Shown here: positions 17,901 to 24,957 of the stretch, one piece after another | Layout: every line of letters starts with the position of its first letter | How positions within the stretch are numbered: the first letter of the stretch is position 1 | NCBI GenBank assembly: GCA_049613665.1 | Contig: JBMZCV010000019.1 | Span: forward strand, 1 to 44,623 | DNA length: 44,623 nucleotides | Direction of reading: 5' to 3' | From: JBMZCV01 sp049613665 | Lineage (GTDB): Bacteria; Bacteroidota; Bacteroidia; Chitinophagales; UBA2359 | Position numbers and translations under genes: made by a program | The notes under the pieces: generated by a model | The model's database searches: none | The model's input: only the letters and a program-made list of their open reading frames with translations | What the model was told of the DNA's origin: nothing

Positions 17901-17973
17901 ATTTATTAAAACTGCCGAATCAAAAGGCGAAGCAGCATTTGCCAAAAAGCTAAAAGATATGAGCAATATCTAA
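14956..17973 (+). CDS. DUF2723 multi-pass membrane protein (GT-C-like)
   Basis: A 1005-aa membrane protein. The N-terminal domain (about 1-300) has many transmembrane helices and the DUF2723 signature: TLTMEGTASLWDCGEFIA (27-44), with an acidic motif in the first extracytoplasmic loop, then VVHPPGAPLFLMIGR (50-64). This resembles GT-C glycosyltransferases and the TMEM260 family of protein O-mannosyltransferases. Further helices occur near 500-600, then a large soluble domain with TQGDNDTYPLWYAQE and a helical, TPR-like end (about 890-1000). By family it may glycosylate exported proteins from a lipid-linked donor; substrate and donor are unknown. It is monocistronic, preceded by a 740-bp gap and followed by a hairpin shared with rluE. 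Confidence 0.88.
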   Translation: MNFKQFKKINNITGWLMFLFAAAVYTLTMEGTASLWDCGEFIASAYKMQVVHPPGAPLFLMIGRMFTLLAGGNPELVSLTMNFMSAICSAFSIMFLFWITTHIARRMLISAKEGAVSVENTIVVIGAGLIAALSGTFLDSVWFSATEAEVYSMSLMWTSIVFWAMLKWEERADEPYADRWLLFIAFMVGCSIFVHWLNLLSIPAITFIYYFKRYESSRKGMMYAFLASIAIVGFILWLIIPGLVSIAAKIELVMVNSMGMPFNSGVIFFLLLVIGGLVGILLYTYKNGYVILHNATIGVMFILIGYSTITTTVIRSNAEPNIDMNSPRDIVSLSSYLNREQYGSRPFLFGHYYTDKVDDVKVIGTKYYKGKDRYEDVGDKIEYVYSGKTVFFPRIYDLNHKERYEQGLGIRKGKKPTYFDNLKFFFSYQIGHMYVRYFMWNFVGRQNDEQGLWGDKKNGNWVSGINMIDGMRLGSQSYLPDHIKNNPNRNTFYFLPLLLGLLGLVFHFTNDRKRAFVIFLLFFFCGVSIIIQGNSPPIEPRERDYIFAASFYAFTIWLGIGLVALYDVLKSYMSGKMAASLATVLCLSVPALMGFQGWEDHDRSGRTAARDFAANYLNSCAPNAILFTQGDNDTYPLWYAQEVEGIRRDVRVVNLSLLGVDWYIEQLRRKVNDAAPVPMTLAPEKVRGTERDVVYFKQNTAIAPENTSVEMKEILRFIADSSPQSRIQGEVDYYPTRNFKFKVNQANFAKHNALAPEDTARQVSEIEWRLSKQSLYKNDLMVLDIIAANDWKQPVYFAISVAPDSYLGLEKYFQLEGLAYRLVPAEVQYPTDPASGRVDRSQRGTVNPDIMYDNLKNKFKFGNIENPDVHVDTDLRRMIFNFRGNFARLAESFLKRGDKQKAVEVLDYSQQMMPDHAAQYNFYMFTTIDAYYAAGAYEKANELTEIVAQRLVDELKYINRLPKNEQKYWEQETQLNNYFIQKFIKTAESKGEAAFAKKLKDMSNI

Positions 17974-17990
17974 AAAAATAACCTAAAAAA

Positions 17991-18040
17991 GGTGGTTATA
18001 AAAACCACCGCTATTGAGCTTTTTTCGGCTCAATAGCGGT
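17991..18040. terminator. Bidirectional double hairpin between DUF2723 gene and rluE
   Basis: GGTGGTTATAAAAACCACC (17991-18009) overlaps a second stem at 18007-18040 (ACCGCTATTGAGC and complement, loop TTTTTTCG). The second hairpin contains the rluE stop codon at 18011, so the last codons of rluE form one arm. Confidence 0.7.
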
Positions 18041-18646
18041 AGGTTTTATACCTACCAAATCTATTTTTTTAAACCCAAAATCCTCCGCTTCAATAACTCC
18101 GCCAGCCGCCAAATCATTGAGCCAAATATGGCCAATACGCACACGAACAAGCCTTAAAGTTGGAAAACCTACCGCCGCACTCATTTTGCGAACCTGCCGA
18201 AATTTGCCTTCTTTCACAGTCACAGATGCCCAGCTTGTTGGGCCATGTCTTTCTTCTCTTATCTTTTTTGCAGGTATTTCAAAAATTGGAATAGGCTCTA
18301 AACGACTAGCTTTGCAAGGCAATGTCATATATTTTATCCCTTTAAAACCTATTTCTACGCCATTTTTCAAGAGTTCTATCGCCTCGTCAGTAATTTCGCC
18401 ATCTACCTGAATATAATATTCCTTTTCCACTTTTTTGCTACGCACTTGCTCACTCACTTTGCCATCTGTGGTAAGCAAAAGCAAACCTTCCGAATTTTTG
18501 TCTAAACGGCCGATAGCCATTGTTTTTTTTGGAAAATCGTGCAGTTCTCCCAAGAGTTTTCTATTTTTTCGTGTTGTTTTATTGTAAACAAACTGCGACA
18601 AATAGCCAAAAGGCTTATGAATAATAAAATGACGGTGTTTTTCCAT
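18011..18646 (-). CDS. rluE: Pseudouridine synthase, RluE/RsuA family
   Basis: A 211-aa pseudouridine synthase of the RsuA/RluB/E/F family. The catalytic motif is AIGRLDKNSEGLLLLT, with Asp49 as the nucleophile. It starts directly at the catalytic domain (HRHFIIHKPFGYLSQFV) and lacks the N-terminal S4 domain. This and its length match RluE, which modifies U2457 of 23S rRNA in E. coli. Later motifs (GKVSEQV, EKEYYIQVDG, VKEGKFRQVRKMSAAVGFPTLRLVRVRIG) are complete. The ATG at 18646 gives this start; an upstream Met at 18670 adds eight residues. Divergent from the Fe-S gene at 18701. Confidence 0.88.
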   Translation of the reverse strand: MEKHRHFIIHKPFGYLSQFVYNKTTRKNRKLLGELHDFPKKTMAIGRLDKNSEGLLLLTTDGKVSEQVRSKKVEKEYYIQVDGEITDEAIELLKNGVEIGFKGIKYMTLPCKASRLEPIPIFEIPAKKIREERHGPTSWASVTVKEGKFRQVRKMSAAVGFPTLRLVRVRIGHIWLNDLAAGGVIEAEDFGFKKIDLVGIKPTAIEPKKAQ

Positions 18647-18700
18647 AAAAAATACTATCTTTAAAGGCACTTATTTTTTCAAATAAAAAAAGCTTTGCTG

Positions 18701-19153
18701 ATGTCAAAAATTATCAAAAAAGAATATACAAATGGCGAATTGACAGTTATTTGGCAACCCAAAAAATGTATTCATGCTGCTAGTTGTGCCAAAAATTTAG
18801 CCACAGTATTCAATCCAAAAAAACGGCCGTGGATAAATATGGCTGGCGACACAACCGAAAATATCCAAAAAACGGTAGATACTTGCCCTTCTGGAGCTTT
18901 GAGTTATCGTTTAAATGAAGCAGAAACCAATTCATCAATTTCAAAAGAAACAACAAATATGGACAATCAAAACAAAACCGATATTAAAATGTTGGGCAAT
19001 GGCCCTTTAATGATAACAGGAAACTGTAAAATTACAGACCCTTCGGGCAAAGAAATCGAAGTAAAGGAAAAATTCTTTTTGTGTCGTTGTGGTGCTTCTA
19101 CCAACAAACCATTTTGCGATGGCAAGCACAAAAAAGCAGGATTTACAGATTAA
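18701..19153 (+). CDS. YjdI-type Fe-S domain fused to CDGSH iron-sulfur domain
   Basis: A 150-aa protein with two small Fe-S modules. Residues 1-70 match the YjdI/divergent 4Fe-4S mono-cluster domain: Cys23 and Cys29 (KCIHAASCAKNL) and Cys62 (VDTCPSGALSYR). Residues 96-150 form a CDGSH domain with the three-Cys, one-His ligand set of a labile 2Fe-2S cluster: Cys128, Cys130, Cys139 and His143 (FLCRCGASTNKPFCDGKHKK). The linker (71-95) is Ser/Thr/Asn-rich. It is probably a redox or cluster-transfer protein in the cytoplasm; the physiological role is unknown. The ATG at 18701 is preferred to a TTG two codons earlier. Confidence 0.88.
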   Translation: MSKIIKKEYTNGELTVIWQPKKCIHAASCAKNLATVFNPKKRPWINMAGDTTENIQKTVDTCPSGALSYRLNEAETNSSISKETTNMDNQNKTDIKMLGNGPLMITGNCKITDPSGKEIEVKEKFFLCRCGASTNKPFCDGKHKKAGFTD

Positions 19154-19208
19154 CTCTTTGAAAACGTAAAAATATCTTTTTCAAGCATCAAGAATATTTT
19201 ATAAAACG

Positions 19209-19245
19209 AAAAAACCGCAACATCAAATGAATGTTGCGGTTTTTT
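19209..19245. terminator. Terminator shared by tRNA-Glu and the Fe-S protein gene
   Basis: AAACCGCAACAT with ATGTTGCGGTTT around a short loop, with A-run and T-run on either side. It lies directly 3' of tRNA-Glu (minus strand) and 56 bp after the plus-strand CDGSH gene. Confidence 0.85.
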
Positions 19246-19246
19246 A

Positions 19247-19321
19247 TGGTAGCCCGTACGGGAATCGAACCCGTGTTACCAGAATGAAAATCTGGCGTCC
19301 TAACCCCTAGACGAACGGGCC
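19247..19321 (-). tRNA. tRNA-Glu (anticodon TTC)
   Basis: 75 nt including an encoded CCA. Acceptor GGCCCGT pairs with ACGGGCT (the first pair is G-U), the D arm is TCGTCTAGGGGTTAGGAC, the anticodon stem CCAGA/TCTGG has loop TTTTCAT (anticodon TTC), and the T arm contains GGTTCGATTCC. The promoter is at 19370-19400. Confidence 0.97.
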
Positions 19322-19369
19322 TTTTCAATAATGAAAAGCATTATATAACGTTTCCGTTTTAATGCGATG

Positions 19370-19400
19370 CAAATTTACAATCTTTTTTTAGTTTTACAAA
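19370..19400 (-). promoter_or_regulatory. tRNA-Glu promoter (Bacteroidota sigma-A type)
   Basis: On the minus strand TTTG (19397-19400), a 19-nt spacer, then TAAATTTG (19370-19377). This is the typical Bacteroidota promoter and lies about 50 bp upstream of the tRNA. Confidence 0.75.
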
Positions 19401-19470
19401 CTTTTTTGAAGAAAAAATTAAAAAAAACAAAAAAAAAATAGAAAAAAACGACTTGCTCATTAAGATTGAG

Positions 19471-19478
19471 TAATTTTG
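19471..19478 (+). promoter_or_regulatory. Possible gap promoter -7 box
   Basis: TAATTTTG fits TAnnTTTG; a TTG lies only 15 nt upstream, shorter than usual. If used, the gap mRNA has a leader of about 140 nt. Confidence 0.35.
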
Positions 19479-19625
19479 CAGCGTAAAATGTATTGTTTAG
19501 CTTATAAAAGCCTAAAAACAACTTAAAAGTTCCATTTTTTTGGTTGTTTTTATACAAAAAATAGCTACAAACATTTTTTTTTTTGAAAATCCTATTTTAT
19601 AATATCAAAATATTTTTTTATTGCT

Positions 19626-20633
19626 ATGGCAAACTTAAAAATAGCTATTAATGGTTTTGGTCGTATTGGTCGTCTTTGTTTTAGAGCATTATTGGACAAG
19701 GGTTTAGACAACATCGAAATTGTTGCTATCAACGATTTGACAGGAAACGCTACTTTAGCTCACTTATTGAAATATGATACCGCTCACGGAAAATTTAACG
19801 GTACAATCAGTTCAGATGCTGATAGTTTGACAGTAAATGGAAAGCGTATCAATGCGTATGCTGAAAGAAACCCTGCCGCTTTGCCGTGGGGCGATTTAGG
19901 CGTTGATGTAGTATTGGAATGCACAGGCCGTTTTCGTCATATCGACGAGGCTTCAAAGCATATTACTGCTGGTGCAAAGAAAGTATTGATTTCTGCTCCA
20001 GGTAGTGGTGGCGTAAAAACAGTTGTTTTGGGTATCAATGATGGTACTTTGACAGCAGAAGATAAAGTAATTTCTAATGCTTCTTGTACGACAAACTGTT
20101 TGGCTCAAATGGTGAAAGTTTTGGAAGAAAATTTTGGTATTAAAGAAGGTATTTTCACAACGGTTCATGCCTACACTTCTGACCAAAATATTCAAGATGC
20201 TCCACACAAAGATTTGCGTAGAGCAAGAGCAGCGGCTCAAAATATCATTCCTACAACAACAGGTGCGGCCAAAGCAGTTGTTCAGGTTTTTCCACAAGTG
20301 GAAGGCAAACTGACAGGTATTGCGGCTCGTGTGCCTGTGATTACAGGTTCGCTTACTGATTTGAATGTGAGTTTGAATAAAAAAGCTACGGCTGAAGAAA
20401 TCAATGCGGCTTTTCGTGCTGCTGCCGAAGGCGAATTGAAAGGTATTTTGGAATATACGGAAGAACCGCTTGTTTCTACTGACATTGTGAGCAATCCTCA
20501 TTCTTGCATTTTCGATTCGGGTATGACGATTGTGGTAGGCGATATGGCAAAAATCATTGGCTGGTACGACAATGAAGCTGGCTATGCTAATCGTTTGGCT
20601 GATTTGGCTGTGAAAATGGCTAGTTTCGCCTAG
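19626..20633 (+). CDS. gap: Glyceraldehyde-3-phosphate dehydrogenase, type I
   Basis: A 335-aa glycolytic enzyme oxidising glyceraldehyde-3-phosphate to 1,3-bisphosphoglycerate with NAD. The Rossmann motif INGFGRIGR (8-16) and VAINDL are at the N-terminus. The catalytic Cys154 lies in SNASCTTNCLAQ, and the partner His in FTTVHAYTSDQ. DAPHKDLRRARAAAQNIIPT and the C-terminal GWYDNEAGYANR are standard. Codon use is clean and the start is unambiguous. It is probably monocistronic, as a hairpin follows at 20675. Confidence 0.97.
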   Translation: MANLKIAINGFGRIGRLCFRALLDKGLDNIEIVAINDLTGNATLAHLLKYDTAHGKFNGTISSDADSLTVNGKRINAYAERNPAALPWGDLGVDVVLECTGRFRHIDEASKHITAGAKKVLISAPGSGGVKTVVLGINDGTLTAEDKVISNASCTTNCLAQMVKVLEENFGIKEGIFTTVHAYTSDQNIQDAPHKDLRRARAAAQNIIPTTTGAAKAVVQVFPQVEGKLTGIAARVPVITGSLTDLNVSLNKKATAEEINAAFRAAAEGELKGILEYTEEPLVSTDIVSNPHSCIFDSGMTIVVGDMAKIIGWYDNEAGYANRLADLAVKMASFA

Positions 20634-20674
20634 TTTTTTCTATAAAAAATAGCTACAAAAAATAATAATTTGGG

Positions 20675-20721
20675 AAATGATGTATTTGCTTTTTATAAAA
20701 AATCAGATACATCATTTTTTT
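20675..20721 (+). terminator. Terminator after gap
   Basis: AAATGATGTAT pairs with ATACATCATTT across a 21-nt loop and is followed by a T-run. It lies between gap and the DUF3109 gene. Confidence 0.65.
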
Positions 20722-20741
20722 CGCAAAAAAAATAAAACAAT

Positions 20742-21329
20742 ATGATAGTAATAGGCGATAAAATTGTCAGTTTAGATGTTGTAGAAGAACAGTTTATTTG
20801 CAATTTGAAAGTTTGCAAAGGCGAATGCTGCATTAAAGGCGAGGGCGGAGCTCCGCTAGAAGACGATGAAACAGGTATTTTAGACGATATTTATGATGAC
20901 ATCGAAAGCTATTTGACAGAAGAAGGTAAGGCAGAAATTGCGAAACAAGGACGCTATACTTTGTCGGAAGACGGCACTAAAATGGTTACGCCTTTGATTG
21001 ATGGCGGTGCTTGCGTATATCTCAATTACGACGAATTGGGAATTGCGAAATGTGCTATACAAAAGGCTCATGAAGAAGGTGTTGTCGATTGGCCAAAGCC
21101 TGTATCTTGCCATCTTTATCCGATACGAGTGGAGAAATATGAAGAGTTTGATGCTGTCAATTATTTTCGTTGGGACATCTGCAAAGCGGCTTGCAAGCTT
21201 GGAAAGGAACACAAAGTAGCTGTGTATGAATTTTTGAAAGAACCGCTTGTTCGCAAATATGGCGAGGAGTTTTATGAAGAACTTGATGCGGCAGCACAGT
21301 ATATGAAAGAAGAAAAGAAAAGTAAGTAA
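20742..21329 (+). CDS. DUF3109 family cysteine-rich protein
   Basis: A 195-aa cytoplasmic protein conserved in Bacteroidota. Cysteines are arranged as CNLKVCKGECC near residues 20-31, GACVYLN and KCAIQKA in the middle, SCHLYPIRV, and WDICKAACKLG. This resembles YkgJ-type CxnCC proteins thought to hold a zinc or Fe-S centre. The DUF3109 name is by motif recognition; the biochemical function is unknown. It starts 21 bp past the gap terminator and ends at a bidirectional terminator facing trigger factor. Confidence 0.85.
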   Translation: MIVIGDKIVSLDVVEEQFICNLKVCKGECCIKGEGGAPLEDDETGILDDIYDDIESYLTEEGKAEIAKQGRYTLSEDGTKMVTPLIDGGACVYLNYDELGIAKCAIQKAHEEGVVDWPKPVSCHLYPIRVEKYEEFDAVNYFRWDICKAACKLGKEHKVAVYEFLKEPLVRKYGEEFYEELDAAAQYMKEEKKSK

Positions 21330-21353
21330 GATGTTGTTTTCTTTTTTCCAAAT

Positions 21354-21395
21354 AAAAAATAGCGATAACTCCTAATGGACTTATCGCTATTTTTA
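21354..21395. terminator. Bidirectional terminator between DUF3109 gene and tig
   Basis: A 14-bp stem AAAAATAGCGATAA with TTATCGCTATTTTT, loop of about 12 nt, between convergent genes. Confidence 0.85.
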
Positions 21396-21423
21396 TATGT
21401 TCTTCTGTTTTTAGAAAAAGCTT

Positions 21424-22887
21424 CTACGCCTCTACTGCTGCATTTGCTGCCGCTTCCATAGCCGCATTTTTAGCTTCTACCTCTTCATTTCGTTTTTTGA
21501 CAACTTCCATAAAGTCATCAACTTCTATATTTTCTTTCGAAATAGCCAAGTTGCCTTTTAGCCAATCCATGATTTTCATGTTAATCAACTCTTCTGTTAC
21601 TTGCTGTCTAAATTTAGGGTCTTGCATTTGCTTATCTACCAAAGACTGAAAATCGAAATCCAAAGGCACGCTACCATACATACGCAACAATTGGTCACGG
21701 AAGCCCATATAAGCCATATCTTCAATTTCATCTTCGTCAATTTGCATATCATTGGTTCTGAAAATATGCCCTTTAATCAACTGCCAGCTCATGCTTTGCT
21801 TAAAGCCTTCAATTTTATGTGTTTCAGCTTCGTTGAAGTCTTCACGAGTAGTTCTAAGATACCTTAGAATGAACTCATCTGGCAAACCTACTTTTATTTT
21901 TTCATTTACCGTATCAACAATCATTGCATCTAAGTAGTTGGTACGCATTTCGTCAAATGCCTTAGTCATTTCTTTACGCAATTTGTTTCTGAAATCTTCT
22001 TGCGTCAATACTTTGTCTTCCTCCTCGCCAAAAGTGATTTTGTTTGAGTTGTCGCCAAACAATTTTGTGTGCAATTCTTCATTAAGAGCTGCTTTTTCCA
22101 AACGTTTGGCTTCCAAAATAGTTAGCTTAAATTTTGGAGAAATTTCATCAATATTAATATCAGAATCTGCTTTAATGCCTAAAATAACGCTTGCAATTTG
22201 CTCTTTTTCTTTGTCGATATAATCAAAAATATCAATAACGACATCATCTCCTGTTACCAAAGTTGTGATAATATCTCTTTCGCTACCTGCTTTGAAAATA
22301 TCAACAGGCATAGTTGTTTCATTCACTACACCATCTTCTTTCACATTGTTGTCTGCATCGCATTCTTCCAATTTGACACTCAAAATGTCTTTTTCTTCAA
22401 GCGAAACATCTGCTTCAATGGCTTTTAATTCGCCATTTCGCTCTAAAATTTCATTCAATTTTTGCTCAAAGTTTTCATCAGACAAAAACACCTGATAATC
22501 TGTAAGTGCGATAGCCGAAGTATCTAGCTCAATGTTTGGCATCAAACCCATTTCAAAAACAAAGTTATAATCTTTTGCTTTTGTAGCTTCCAAAGCATCT
22601 TTTGCTTCAGTCATAATAGGCTGCAAAATATATTGAATGTCTTCTTCTCTCAAATATTCGGGCAAACTTTCTTGCACGATTTTTTGCAACAAATCATTTA
22701 AGGTTTGTGTGCCATATACTTTTCTCAAAAAACCGATAGGTGCTTTACCTTGGCGAAATCCTCTAATATTAGCTGTTTTTCTAATTTTTTTGAGTTCTTG
22801 CATAAATTTAGCTTCGTAGTCGCTAGGTTCTACCGTAATGGTTAGTGCTGCATGCAAATCGCTGATATTCTCTGTGCTAAATTTCAT
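21424..22887 (-). CDS. tig: Trigger factor
   Basis: Ribosome-bound folding chaperone, 487 aa. The N-terminal ribosome-docking domain has IRGFRQGKAPIGFLRKVYG, the Bacteroidota version of the GFRxGKxP signature. The middle region where the FKBP-type isomerase domain sits (about 150-240) is divergent, as is common in this phylum. The C-terminal arms are helical and end in an Ala-rich tail (ALEAAAN-like). The ATG at 22887 gives MKFSTENISDLHAALTITV, a standard start; the Met at 22920 adds eleven residues. A Rep-A copy lies about 95 bp upstream. Confidence 0.92.
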   Translation of the reverse strand: MKFSTENISDLHAALTITVEPSDYEAKFMQELKKIRKTANIRGFRQGKAPIGFLRKVYGTQTLNDLLQKIVQESLPEYLREEDIQYILQPIMTEAKDALEATKAKDYNFVFEMGLMPNIELDTSAIALTDYQVFLSDENFEQKLNEILERNGELKAIEADVSLEEKDILSVKLEECDADNNVKEDGVVNETTMPVDIFKAGSERDIITTLVTGDDVVIDIFDYIDKEKEQIASVILGIKADSDINIDEISPKFKLTILEAKRLEKAALNEELHTKLFGDNSNKITFGEEEDKVLTQEDFRNKLRKEMTKAFDEMRTNYLDAMIVDTVNEKIKVGLPDEFILRYLRTTREDFNEAETHKIEGFKQSMSWQLIKGHIFRTNDMQIDEDEIEDMAYMGFRDQLLRMYGSVPLDFDFQSLVDKQMQDPKFRQQVTEELINMKIMDWLKGNLAISKENIEVDDFMEVVKKRNEEVEAKNAAMEAAANAAVEA

Positions 22888-22980
22888 TGATATTTTAAAT
22901 TTTACGAAACCATTTGCCAAAAAAAATAATTTCTTCTGTTTGTCGAAATGTTTTTTTGTTTTATAGCATATAAAAAAAAC

Positions 22981-23085
22981 TAAGTGCCAAGCACTCTTTA
23001 ATGTGACTTGTTTGGGTGGCTAACGCATTGAAAATCAAGGTATTAGCTTCCACAAATGAGCATTTTATTTTTTTTGTGTAAATAT
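22981..23085 (+). repeat. Rep-A copy e
   Basis: TAAGTGCCAAGCACT start and intact core hairpin (GCTAACGCATTGA with TCAAGGTATTAGC). The right end is degraded. Confidence 0.75.
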
Positions 23086-23131
23086 GCTATCAAATAGTTA
23101 CGATTTAACTAAATAAGTATATTTAAAAAAA

Positions 23132-23266
23132 GTAACTGTTTAGGTATAAGGTTTTGAAATAAGAAAAGCTATTTTTACTTACAGTAAGGTTGTTTTTGAG
23201 CAAAACAACTAAAATGTAAACAACCAATAGTTTTTTTAGCCAAAATTGTTAGGATTAAATAGTTAC
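23132..23266 (+). repeat. Rep-D copy 2
   Basis: Ends GTAACTGTTTAG and TAAATAGTTAC are imperfect inverted repeats; homologous to 14380-14543 but about 30 bp shorter. A loose AAATAGTTACG lies just before it (23094-23104). Confidence 0.7.
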
Positions 23267-23361
23267 AAAAAAAATAGCACAATTAACAACAAAATAACAA
23301 TCATATTTCATAGAAATAGTCTTGTTATTTTGTAACTAATGTGCTACATGATGTCTGCTAG

Positions 23362-23443
23362 TGCGGATGAAGGGACTCGAACCCCCACGCCTCACGGCAC
23401 TAGATCCTAAGTCTAGCGCGTCTACCAATTCCGCCACATCCGC
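23362..23443 (-). tRNA. tRNA-Leu (anticodon TAG)
   Basis: 82 nt without encoded CCA. Acceptor GCGGATG pairs with CATCCGC, discriminator A. The anticodon stem CTAGA/TCTAG has loop CTTAGGA (anticodon TAG). A long variable arm (TGCCGTGAGGCG) marks a class II tRNA, and the T arm has GGGTTCGAGTCCC. Confidence 0.97.
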
Positions 23444-23469
23444 TTAAATGTGTTTTTTAATAGCGAGTG

Positions 23470-23500
23470 CAAAGATACTCTTTTTTGTTTTTATTTACAA
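23470..23500 (-). promoter_or_regulatory. tRNA-Leu promoter
   Basis: On the minus strand TTG (23498-23500), 20-nt spacer, TATCTTTG (23470-23477), matching TTG-N20-TAnnTTTG about 27 bp before the tRNA. Confidence 0.75.
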
Positions 23501-23587
23501 TTTTTTAAATAAAAAAGTTTCAATTTATTTATAAATAGTATAAAATAATGTGTCTTTCTAACTTTTTTCGCTCAAAGGCGATGCTAT

Positions 23588-24751
23588 TTATATCCAAAAT
23601 CGAATTGAGTCGAAAATCTGAACAATGTTTTGCAGGCCTTCAGAAATTGGTTTTGTCCATTGTGCATCTGCCGAACTAGCCACAATAAATGACACAAATA
23701 AACCATATATCAGCAATAAAACAATAGCTTTGATACGTCCCATTTGCTCACCTACATAAAAAAGAAAGAAAATAATAATGGTAATAAATAGAAGTATGAG
23801 TTGTAGTTCTGTAATGTCAGCAACAGTATCGGCACTCATAGTAAGCGGCCCGTAAATGCTCGTAAACAGAAAAAGTGGCAGTCCGAGTGCAAAGCAAATA
23901 TCGAAAATGTTGCTACCCAAAGCGTTTGACAAGGCATCGTCGTAGTTTCCTTTCATGCTATCACGCACCGAAATAATGGTATCAGGAACGCTCGTGGCGG
24001 CGGCAGCTACAATAACAGCGATAAAATAAATCGGTATATTTAAGGCAAAAGCCAAGCCTTCGCAGCCATGTACCAAAATAGCACAAGCTGCTCCAATCAC
24101 TCCTGTGGCGATAAGCAATAATGGCCAAGCCGTAGCATTATTAATTTCTCGATTTCCGACAACCAAACTTTCGAGGTCTAGGCTCAACAAGCTTGCAAGC
24201 ATAGATTTAGGGTTTTCATCATGTTCGGTAGTCTCTATTATTTCGTCTATTTCATTTTCGTCTATTTCATTTTTTTTCATGCTAATGAGCATATAGGCAA
24301 CATAAACACCATAAAAAAGCATAAGCAATAGTCCGTGCCACCAATATAAATGAGTGCCGCTAATAAAATAAATCAATAATATTTCTCCCAAAATGAGAAA
24401 TAATCCATCTCGTAAAATTACTTTTTTGGAAACGCTTACTTGCTGACTAACGCCAAAAAACAATACTGATAAAATAACTAAAGCAGGGATAACAACTCCA
24501 TTAAAAACAGCACTACCTGCCGTAGTACCTACACCGCCAGCAAAGCCGCCAGCATCGTACATAATAAATAAAAAAAACAAGGTAGTAAAAAGCTCAGGTA
24601 TAGAGCTTGCAATAGCATTAATGGTTGCTCCTCGCACCCCTTCCGATAGATTTCTTCCTAAGTATTCAGATGCAACCTCAAAACCATCGCAGGCTTTCCA
24701 AATAATATAACAGGATAAACTAATAAGTAATAGTGACCCAATAACTGCCAT
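23588..24751 (-). CDS. Sodium/calcium exchanger family protein
   Basis: A 387-aa inner-membrane antiporter of the CaCA superfamily with about ten hydrophobic segments in two halves. The alpha-1 repeat is GVRGATINAIASSIPELFTT, with the diagnostic SSIPE. The alpha-2 repeat is AAAATSVPDTIISVRDSMKG followed by NALGSNIFDICFALGLPL. The repeats carry an acidic residue each (Glu and Asp), as needed for cation binding. A central hydrophilic loop (NEIDENEIDEIIETTEHDEN) is strongly acidic. The start at 24751 (MAVIGSLLLI) begins at the first helix; a Met 15 codons earlier (24796) is also possible. Ion specificity cannot be told. Confidence 0.87.
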   Translation of the reverse strand: MAVIGSLLLISLSCYIIWKACDGFEVASEYLGRNLSEGVRGATINAIASSIPELFTTLFFLFIMYDAGGFAGGVGTTAGSAVFNGVVIPALVILSVLFFGVSQQVSVSKKVILRDGLFLILGEILLIYFISGTHLYWWHGLLLMLFYGVYVAYMLISMKKNEIDENEIDEIIETTEHDENPKSMLASLLSLDLESLVVGNREINNATAWPLLLIATGVIGAACAILVHGCEGLAFALNIPIYFIAVIVAAAATSVPDTIISVRDSMKGNYDDALSNALGSNIFDICFALGLPLFLFTSIYGPLTMSADTVADITELQLILLFITIIIFFLFYVGEQMGRIKAIVLLLIYGLFVSFIVASSADAQWTKPISEGLQNIVQIFDSIRFWI

Positions 24752-24871
24752 TTGCGTATGAATTGTGTTTTTTAGTATAAAAATAGAAATAAACATTTTT
24801 TTTAGCTAAAACTGCTAAGGATACTGTAAAGCAAGTTTATTAAAGTTTTCATGAAAAGACTTATTTTCTTG

Positions 24872-24911
24872 TTAAGACGTGACAGGCTTTTAAAAACCTA
24901 TCACATCTCAG
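24872..24911. repeat. Rep-E palindrome, degenerate copy
   Basis: TTAAGACGTGACAGGCTTTT followed by AAAAACCTATCACATCTCA: a decayed version of the palindrome at 32907-32943. The surrounding sequence also matches (ACTGTAAA about 55 bp upstream, AGCTAATTCAAA downstream). It fills the gap between hutH and the exchanger. Confidence 0.65.
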
Positions 24912-24957
24912 CTAATTCAAAGTTTTTACTTTAATGTCTCTTTACTTTTAAATCCAC

